From positions 5,642,001 through 5,706,000 of the forward strand of contig JAHQIY010000002.1 in assembly GCA_019054805.1 (NCBI GenBank): a stretch of DNA of 64,000 nt, written 5' to 3'. Positions within the stretch are counted from its first letter, which is position 1, and every line of letters starts with the position of its first letter. A program made the position numbers and the translations under genes. Of this stretch, positions 56,941 to 64,000 are shown one piece after another. The DNA comes from Brachionus manjavacas. Its lineage: Eukaryota; Rotifera; Eurotatoria; Ploima; Brachionidae. The notes beneath the pieces are model-generated. The model did not search any database and had not been told where the DNA came from. It worked only from the letters and a program-made list of their open reading frames with translations.

Positions 56941-57669
56941 CTAGGTCTTCCGCGTTTTCATTTGCCCATTTGTTATTGCCATTGGATCATCAGCCAACAG
57001 TGTATCAATATCAAAGTCGAAATCTAATAGTTGCTTAGAAAGATTTATGATAGAACTAAACATAAACTCATAATCTTCATGAGTCTCAGTTTTTGAGAGT
57101 AATAAAAGGATGAAACGCTTTCGCCTTGTCGGTTGTGCCACAGAGAAGTACTGGGAAATTGATCCAATTGAGTTTGTGTGTAATGTCCGCCGCGACGTGA
57201 GATGCTTTTTTTGTTAGAGAAATAAGCCTCTTTGTAGTCATAAAAATTCGAAAGTTGATATCATCTGGTTTAATCATAAATTTTGAAACAACGAATATGT
57301 CATCATATCCTTCGGGGATAATACAGACACTTTCAGCCCATGATTTTAATGCATTAATGCTTTGACCAGGATCAACTTGTATTTGGTCTTTTTTATTGAT
57401 TTGAAGCTCGCTCATTTCTACAAACTCATCAATAAGGTTTTTTCAAAGCCATCGACTAATTTCTTTTGCTTTTTTGTTTTCATTGAATTAATTGCAATAA
57501 CTTTGTTTTTGGTATTTGCTGGAATCAATCGATCATTTTCATTGTTGTGTTGGTGTGGTTTGTCTTGTTTATAAATTTTTACTTGAGTATTTGTTCTATG
57601 AATTAATATATATAAACGATTGTCACATTTTATACATTTGAAGTAACGTTTTTCGCCAATATCCGTCAT
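56941..57669 (-). pseudogene. FLYWCH zinc finger / Mutator-like transposase remnant
   Basis: Three minus-strand frames follow one another with small shifts. The first, from about 57669, reads GEKRYFKCIKCDNRLYI, a conserved-looking TN, and IYKQDKPHQHN, which is a FLYWCH-type zinc finger. The middle frame (57415-57089) is helical and ends in NFPVLLCGTTDKAKAFHPF. The last (57141-56941) continues with LLLSKTETHEDYEFMFSSII and ADDPMAITNG. The GTTDxxxxFHPFxxxxLxxxExxxDYxFxF and ADxxxAITNG strings are diagnostic of MULE transposases. Frameshifts and the lack of the C-terminal half make it non-functional. Confidence 0.85.
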
Positions 57670-58376
57670 ATATTTCTCTTAATGACAAGATAAAATAACC
57701 GATAAGTTCATTTTTAATTTCATCAAGACTCTCTTGTAAACTGTTATATTTTTTGTAATAATGTTTTTTATTTATTTTAAAAATAATTTGGGCCGAGGCC
57801 CCAGGCAGTTCAGAACGGCGTAAACCTTCTTTTCAGCCTGCATTCTTTAGATCATAATTTAGAATATAATTTTACAATTGACTATAGAAAATATAAATTA
57901 AAATAAATAAAATAAAATACTACTACAAAAAATATAAGCCTTTTATAGTTCACTAACTCAAATTGAGATTAATTTTAAATGAATGAAATTAATTACACTT
58001 AAAGCTGATTTTGGTCAAGGAATATTCTAAAAATAAGATGAAAAATTTATTCCTCAAAGTAATTTACGCTTTGGATCTTAAAATTAAATTTTACTGTTAA
58101 AGTAAACACGAAACGAATTTTAAACAATCTCAGTGTGAATTGCTTTACCATTTTTATTTTTTTTTAATTTTATTAGAAATAATATGAATTTCAGCTCCTA
58201 TATTTAGGCAATTTTAGACTAAAATCAGCATTTAAGCATAATTCTAATAATAACCAAAATTTTGAGATAGACCTTTAAGTATTGTTCAAAAGTAAAACGA
58301 AAAAAAGTATCTGCATTTAGAATTTAAAAATTTTCATATTTTGTATAAAAATTTTTGTTAAATTTTTTTATTTTAA
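57670..58376. other. Intergenic DNA with one repeat fragment
   Basis: AT-rich. It contains the GC-rich repeat at 57788-57845. The missing 5' exon(s) of the gene at 58394 may lie here, but no ATG-bearing exon is convincing. Confidence 0.4.
57788..57845 (+). repeat. GC-rich repeat fragment shared with 3965-4020
   Basis: It starts with TTTGGGCCGAGGCCCCAGGC, which can form a small stem (GGGCC/GGCCC), then GCAGTT, GAACGGCG, TAAACC and CTTCTTTTCAGCCTGC. Similar order and words occur at 3965-4020. It is probably the 3' end of a retroelement. Confidence 0.5.
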
Positions 58377-58393
58377 AAGAAGAAAAAACTAAG

Positions 58394-59768
58394 GTTGAAT
58401 TTTGAACGGATTGTTTTTTTACTGAAACAAATTGTTATCTCAAACGAATTAAACAATTTTTGTCATGATTTAATTCCGAAGCTAAAAAACTTCCTTCTCT
58501 TCGACAAAACAGAAAAGCCGCCAGATCAAGTACTAAGAAACTACGACTATGAGCTAAATGACATATACTCAAATTTGAGCGATTGGAATACCAGTGTTCA
58601 ATCTGACAAGGTTCTAGTTAGTACAGATAAAAAATCACACAGAATCTCCGAATTTGACACTTATAATCTCGAAATCTCAAGTCAAAAATCAAATCTTCCT
58701 GATAAAGAATTCTATTTTAAAAAGAACTCTTCTAGTACCCACGACATAAAAGCGTCCATTTCCGATCCTTCAACAAAAAACTCTTTTAAGCTTTCTGAAT
58801 TTAAAAGAGAGTTTAAAAATCAGTCGAAGAGCATCCAAAATTTAAGTGGAATTAGAGCTGAGTCTGAGATTGAAATGAGTGAAACTGGATCGAATTTGAC
58901 ACACAAAAAAAGTGTCTATTTGAGCACATCATTTAGTGACAATGCCTTTAGGAAGGAAAAAAAAAGTCTCAAAAAAAGCTCTAAAAATCGGCCAAAAAGT
59001 CATTCGAAGCATCAGTATGATGAACTATTGAGCAATATTCCAAAAAACGCACAAATTTCATTTATAAACAAAAAAAAAATACCCCAGTTAGATTCGAGCA
59101 CTTCTAGGAAAGATTCAAAAAGCTCTCAGTCAGTATATGAAAACCAATTTAAAAGACAAAGTGACACATCATCGACAAGTGACATTTTTTATGAAGACAC
59201 ATTGGTTAGCTCGTCGCCCCAAGAGGTAAACAATTTTTCTGGCTTGCCTCAGTCTAAACAGGAAAAAATACTCCGAAGTATTCTCAACGAGATATCAACT
59301 TTGAACCATAAAGTTGATTCTAAGTCAAGAGAAGATTTGAAGCCTAAATGCTGCAGGACGTCAAAATTGACAGACTCTTCTTTGAATACCTTGGATGATG
59401 CTGATTCCGAACAAGATATTGGCGAATTTTATTCTCATTCGGATTTTAAAGAAATCGATTCTGAGGAAAATACGCACCCAAATCAAAAACGAATCAAATA
59501 CTTTTCTAATTACAAAAGATATTTTGATCCGGAAAATAATGATAGCATAAATGGACAAGCTTTCTATCTTGATCAAGATTGGAGTCTTTCTCAAAATTCA
59601 AACACTTTTAATCTAAGTTTAAATGAACAGCGAATTATTAACGAAGTTGTCAAAAAATTGAAGCCATTTTTGGTAAAATGTGTCCGCAAAGAAGTCAGAA
59701 AACATTTTGAAAATTCAAAAATTTTCAATCGATACGAATCGAGTATGACTAAAATTGGAGATTTCTAA
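58394..59768 (+). CDS. Large last exon of an unrecognised Ser/Lys-rich protein
   Basis: The frame is open from 58377 to TAA 59766-59768, about 457 codons after a possible acceptor (AAAACTAAG before 58394). There is no ATG near its start: the first in-frame one lies about 170 codons in. Therefore an upstream exon is expected. The beginning is helical and hydrophobic (ERIVFLLKQIVISNELNNF), the middle long, Ser/Lys/Asp-rich and probably disordered (KKSLKKSSKNRPKSHSKH), with a short helix around KQEKILRSILNEISTLNHK. The end has a helical basic segment (EQRIINEVVKKLKPFLVKC, VRKEVRKHFENSK). I recognise no family; the layout recalls centrosomal or cytoskeletal scaffold proteins, which is only an impression. 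AATAAAA follows the stop near 59804. Confidence 0.65.
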
Positions 59769-60990
59769 ATCTTTGTTTTTAAAAATTGTTCTTTTTGTTA
59801 TTAGAATAAAAAAAAAATAACTCTTTGCCTATGAAACATTGATAAAAAGGAAATAAAATATTTTTTAATATTAGAAACTGTTAAAAACTTTTGTCATTTG
59901 ATTTGTTCTAAAACTAGAAATTTACAAATATTTACAAAATAAATATGTGAAATAAAGTCACATTAATAAACAGTAGTAAATCAAAGCATAAGAAGTATTT
60001 TAAAAAAAATTATGATTTTTAAGCGTCTAATCTTGTCAATAATATATTATTTTTTTGTTGATTTTTTTATGCGGCCAAATTTTTAAGAGAACTATCACAC
60101 ATATTTAGATATAATAATCTTTTTATAAGTCGTAGGATAAATAAAACTTTAGGTGAATTACTTTATAAATAAATTACGATTATACAATTTTTTTTAAACT
60201 TTTACTAATGAATAATTTTCTGGCAGTATTTATTAGGAAACTTATTTTCGAAGAACAAAAAAATAAAACCAAATATATTTTTCATCTTATGGTTAACAAT
60301 AATATTTGATAAAAATACATCCAGGATTGAAGAATTAAAAAAAATAATAAAAATTTATGTTTCAAATAAAAAAAACAATCGAAATATATATTCTAAATTC
60401 ATTTGTCTCCCAAACTAGACTTTTTTTTGTTAAAAATTATAATAAACAAAATGATTATAAATGGTTTAAAACACAGAAAAAATGTATTGCAAACAGTGCA
60501 TTTTTCTTCGACATACACTCTAGTTTTAATTAGGTTTTAATATTTTATTTCTAAAGATAATAGTAAATAATAAAATTTTAGAAATTTCCAGAATTTCAAA
60601 AAAAAAGAATCGATAATCTTTACTCATTCAGACTTAATGCTTCAAAATTGACTTTGAAGGACGTAATTTTAAATTTTTATTTTCGTCAAAATTAAAATAT
60701 TTGTATTTAATTTATTTTGATCGATGATAAAATTCTTTGAAAAATTATGTTATAATTAATAACAAAATTTCTAGATTAAATAGATTTTTCTCCTAATATT
60801 TTACTTTCCATGATTCTTGAAAATTAAATCGTAAAATATTTGCTCGCGGAACAATTAAAGACAGAATTACAGTTTAGAATCTAATTTATATGCTCACGCA
60901 AGTAATACACGTATTTAATTATGTTCCTGAAAATCAGATAATATTTTTAGAAAAAATTCAATTAAAAATTTTCGAAAATATTTTTTAATA
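59769..60990. other. Intergenic AT-rich DNA
   Basis: Nothing recognised beyond the 3' end of the preceding gene. Confidence 0.5.
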
Positions 60991-61284
60991 TACAGCATTG
61001 TGAATAAGTTAAGAAACGCTTGCATTTTTTAGTCTCTATTTTTATTTGAGCTCTCAAAGAATGAGGTAGGATAATGATTTTGAGACAATTTTTTCTATAA
61101 ACTGAATTCTTTATTCTTTTAGATCAAAATTAAAAAAATTTCTGGATTGAAATGATAACCCATTCATTTCAAATCTTCAATTTTCTTAGTTGTGAAAAAG
61201 TTAAGAAACGGTCTAAAGTTTTTTTCAAGCGAAATTTCTCAAAAATATGCATTTTTTGACATCCATTTAAAAAAAATATTTATA

Positions 61285-61740
61285 AAATGAGCCTTCTTAA
61301 CCACAATACTTTGGTAAACATATATAAAACATTAATTGGCTCTATTATTGATTAAATTTTTTTCATTCCTATTCTAGTCTCAAAGACTAACCTCTCTAGG
61401 CTTCAAGTCCTCCAAAATATTTCAATTAAGAACAGTTATAATTTTCCCCAAGACACTCCATCGGACCTCCTAGTAAATTTCTTAGATGACTTAAGCTTGA
61501 TAAGCTTGATTGAAGTTCGTCTAAATAAACTAATCATAGAATTTCTAAAAAGTAGTGTTATTTTCAAAAATGCACTAATTATTGAATTAATCAAAGACTA
61601 TGTCAGTGCTTTTGTTAATAGCTCAAGATCCTGGAAGGAAAAACCCCCATTATGTAATTTATGGAATGAATTCAGTGAATGTTTAAATCAAAGGGATTAT
61701 CTCTCTGGTTTTCGACCTTTTTCTTTATTTTTTTTTAAAT
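61285..61740 (+). mobile_element. LINE C-terminal fragment inside the Tc1 element
   Basis: With one stop, the frame reads NTLVNIYKTLIGSIID, then PILVSKTNLSRLQVLQNISI, PSDLLVNFLDDLSLISL and the tail of a LINE ORF2. The LYKTLVGSIID...LQxxQNxxI order is that of the region after the RT core. It is a different subfamily from the 10100-12155 copy. Confidence 0.65.
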
Positions 61741-61828
61741 AAAAAATCAAAACAAAAAAAAAATTTTGCTATCGTTTTTTCCAGTAACTTACTAATTCAT
61801 TCTTTTTTTGTACTTTATTTTTGTACTC

Positions 61829-62511
61829 TTTAAATTGATTAAAATGAATCCACCTCATTACTTGACTAACTGGATTAGAACCTTTTTAGATAGTAGGACA
61901 TTTAAGGTAAATGTGAATGACCACTTGAGCGAAGAATACCAAATAACTACAGGTGTCCCTCAAGGCTCAGTAATTAGTGCTCTTTTATTCAGAATATATT
62001 AATGACATCCCAAAAAGAAACAATAAAATAATGAATACACTCTGCTTTTCGTAGATGATCTAGTTACATTCTTTATTTACAAAAAGGGGAACCTAAATAA
62101 ATACACCGACGAACTAGAACAACGGGTTATTAAATGTTAAATGAAGATATCAGTTGAAAAGTCGTGTTCAGTAGTCTTTTCTAGTTAAAAAAAAAGGAAG
62201 TGATAATCTTAATTTAAAACTTTATGGAAACAGAAAAGTGAGCTGAAAATAATCAAGTTTCTTGGTATTAAATTTGTAATGTCTTTTTAATTTTCTTTTC
62301 ATTTTATTTTATTTGCTCGAATTTATCGACATGTCGGTATGATACATAACGTTAAATAATCTTTTTAATGTTATAAGACACTGTCATTAATTCTGAATAC
62401 CCAGGTATAATGACATATCGTTAAAATCGAGCAATTACGTTATTTTACTTTATTTTGATTTTTTGTTTTTATTCCATCTATTCTGAAGGATCTCTAGTTC
62501 GGTATAGAAAA
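61829..62511 (+). mobile_element. LINE reverse-transcriptase fragment inside the Tc1 element
   Basis: It aligns with the 10100-12155 family. NPPHYLTNWIRTFLDSRTF, HLSEEYQITTGVPQGSVIS, then after a frameshift LLFVDDLVTF (about 62041-62071), ISVEKSCSVVFS and FLGIKF. The sequence then jumps to the family's 3' end (TTCTGAAGG...TTCGGTATAGAAA, 62481-62511), so the C-terminal part is deleted. The GVPQGSV block is intact here while it is broken in the 10100 copy. Confidence 0.8.
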
Positions 62512-63009
62512 CAAATAATTAAGCCTCTTGATTCTGACACAAATTAAATCTTTTTGAAACCAAAATGCCAATTCAAACTTGAAGAAGGATGCCATCAGAG
62601 AACCATATTGAAGAATGTATTATTAAACGAAGAAAGCAAGAAATTGGTTCTATAGGAATTTTTTCTCTATTTAATGGAAGGCTTAATTATCACAAAAATG
62701 TTGATATTAAAGGAAATAATTAACTTCCGTCTATTGAGAGATGATGAGACCTTCATATTTCAGAAAGACAATGTCTCCTTGTCATCGTGCCAAAATATTG
62801 AAGTCTTATCTTGGTCAATAAACAGACCAGATCTGAATTACATGAGCTGAAGGTAATGTCCCATGTGAAATTTTGATCTAAGAGAATTAAAAATTAAGCC
62901 AGAAAAAAATTGTCTCAAAATCACTACCTACCTCATTCTATGACAGTTCAAATCTTAATAGAGGCCAAAAAATTCATGCTTTTTTTAACTTTTTCACAAT
63001 GCTGCAGTA

Positions 63010-64000
63010 CTATTTTGTCGTTCATGATATTTTGGAAATTTAATTAAGTAAAGGTGGACTCGCCAAAGAATTTATTCTTTTGAATAAATTTAAATAAAAA
63101 AAAATCAAAATTCGGTTTAAAGTGAAAATAAGATTAATTGCAGAAAAAAGTATTCAAGGAATGATAATTGAAAAAATTTATGAGGGAAATAATATCAAGA
63201 AAATTTAAAAATAAGTCACATATTTTTATTTAAATATCTTTACTTTTTGAATTTAGAACCTGATTAAAATTATTATTTTTTGTCATGAATGCTGGTATTC
63301 CAACACCTTTGATTGCTTTAATTACATTTTTTTTACTAAATTTAGATCACAGGGCATTAAATAACATCCTCTTTCTGAAGAATCGGTATATTTTTTTCAA
63401 TAAAATTAAGCCAAAAAAATGAAAATAATTAAAAAATATATTTTTTTTTTTAATAATTGATTTAATTAAGCAATTTTTTATTTTTTCTTTCAATAATTTT
63501 TTATTAAAATTTCCATTTTTTTAAGATGACACCCCGTGAATTTGGCTGTTGAGAATGATTTGAATTGCATCAGACATTTGAAATGATTCTTTAGACGAAA
63601 TTATGTGATTTTATTAGAAAAAATTGATTTTTTCTAATTTTAATTTTTTTTCTAATTCAGTCAATTAAACTGTTAAGAATCCAATTTAAATATACCATTT
63701 TATTTTAATTAAATTAAATAAAGTTAGATTCTATGCAACTAAAAGTAAACAAATCTTTACAAGACACATCCTTGAAAAGGCAAAAAGAGGAAATAGAAAA
63801 TTCAAAATTAATAACCAAATTTAAATATTTTGATTTAGATCGTTAGTTTTTTGTAATCAAATGAAATCGATTTTTTCAAAATATTCCACATTATAGAGAG
63901 TTTAAACAAATTTTTCCAAGTTAGCCTAACAATGCTCACAATTTTCAACCTGAAAAAATTGATGCAAAAGCGTCGCCTTAGCCACAACGCTTTGAAATTG
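63010..64000. other. AT-rich DNA to the right edge
   Basis: No gene recognised. A slightly less AT-rich patch at 63525-63600 (ACACCCCGTGAATTTGGCTG) has stops in all frames I checked. Confidence 0.45.

Larger units (their letters stand above)
60993..63004 (-). mobile_element. Decayed Tc1/mariner transposon with LINE fragments inside
   Basis: The left end CAGCATTGTGAATAAGTTAA and the complement of the right end CAGCATTGTGAAAAAGTTAA start inverted repeats of about 110 bases. These include GAATGAGGTAGG and GATTTTGAGACAATTTTTT on both sides. TA occurs at the left border (60991-60992) and three bases outside the right one. A second copy of the end motif (TTGTGAAAAAGTTAAGAAACG) lies at 61193-61213, recalling the IR/DR layout of some Tc1 elements. 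On the plus strand, 62590-62850 carries broken transposase strings: IGSIGIFSLFNGRLN, a DETFIFQKDN-like block, then IEVLSWSINRPDLNYM, equivalent to the usual VLPWPxxSPDLNPIE. The catalytic frame is shifted and stopped. The strand of the intact element cannot be fixed from the ends; its transposase ran on the plus strand. Confidence 0.85.

Noticed and set aside
56718-57038. 106-codon plus-strand frame
   Set aside because: Antisense of the MULE remnant on the right and AT-driven hydrophobic residues on the left.

Overview
The window is nuclear DNA from an animal with a very AT-rich genome (roughly three quarters A+T by eye). Coding regions are split by short introns, mostly about 45-80 bases, with GT...AG ends. 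The genes are typical metazoan single-copy genes (PACRG, DOHH, CHCHD7, ASH2, NDUFA4, MEX-3, RTEL1, an ARFGAP2/3), and the intervening DNA holds decayed LINEs, a tRNA-derived SINE, MITEs, a Tc1-like element and a Mutator-like remnant. Low GC plus tiny introns would fit a small invertebrate such as a monogonont rotifer (Brachionus-like), but nothing here proves the species. There are no operons, CRISPR arrays or other prokaryotic features.

Layout. 1-9.1 kb: a possible 3' end of a gene at the left edge, PACRG (+, four exons), a small broken frame, DOHH (+, one exon), an unrecognised gene (-) and CHCHD7 (-, three exons). 9.4-13.0 kb: a repeat block with a SINE flanked by a 10-bp target duplication, two LINE remnants (one with an internal tandem duplication) and a 0.6-kb TA-flanked MITE. 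13.2-18.5 kb: a degenerate RING/coiled-coil gene (-), tRNA-Val(AAC), a LINE end, ASH2 (-, eight exons) and NDUFA4 (-). 18.5-33.3 kb: a 15-kb stretch with no convincing gene, but with a 95-bp inverted-repeat pair about 5 kb apart, a fold-back repeat, a hairpin, a triplicated 18-mer and two GC-richer patches. 33.3-34.5 kb: a LINE interrupted by a second SINE copy, then a 283-bp MITE. 35.5-36.7 kb: MEX-3 (+), a striking GC-rich intronless gene. 37-40.8 kb: gene-poor. 40.8-42.3 kb: a membrane-anchored chitin-deacetylase-like protein (+) that lacks the metal-binding histidines. 43.7-47.7 kb: RTEL1 helicase (+, twelve exons). 49.1-50.7 kb: ARFGAP2/3 (+), perhaps with a distant last exon at 53.7 kb. 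55.7-56.4 kb: a probable divergent EF-hand protein (+). 56.9-57.7 kb: a FLYWCH/MULE transposase remnant (-). 58.4-59.8 kb: a large Ser/Lys-rich exon (+). 61.0-63.0 kb: a Tc1/mariner element invaded by LINE fragments.

The genes do not form one pathway. They cover cilia (PACRG), hypusination of eIF5A (DOHH), mitochondrial cytochrome oxidase (CHCHD7, NDUFA4), histone H3K4 methylation (ASH2), RNA regulation in development (MEX-3), genome stability (RTEL1) and Golgi traffic (ARFGAP). Exon joins were worked out by hand from frame, splice signals and remembered family features. The nucleotide totals of PACRG, CHCHD7, ASH2, the deacetylase-like gene and RTEL1 all divide by three with no internal stop. 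I found no convincing new biological system; the most unusual signals are in the repeats and in the altered catalytic motifs.
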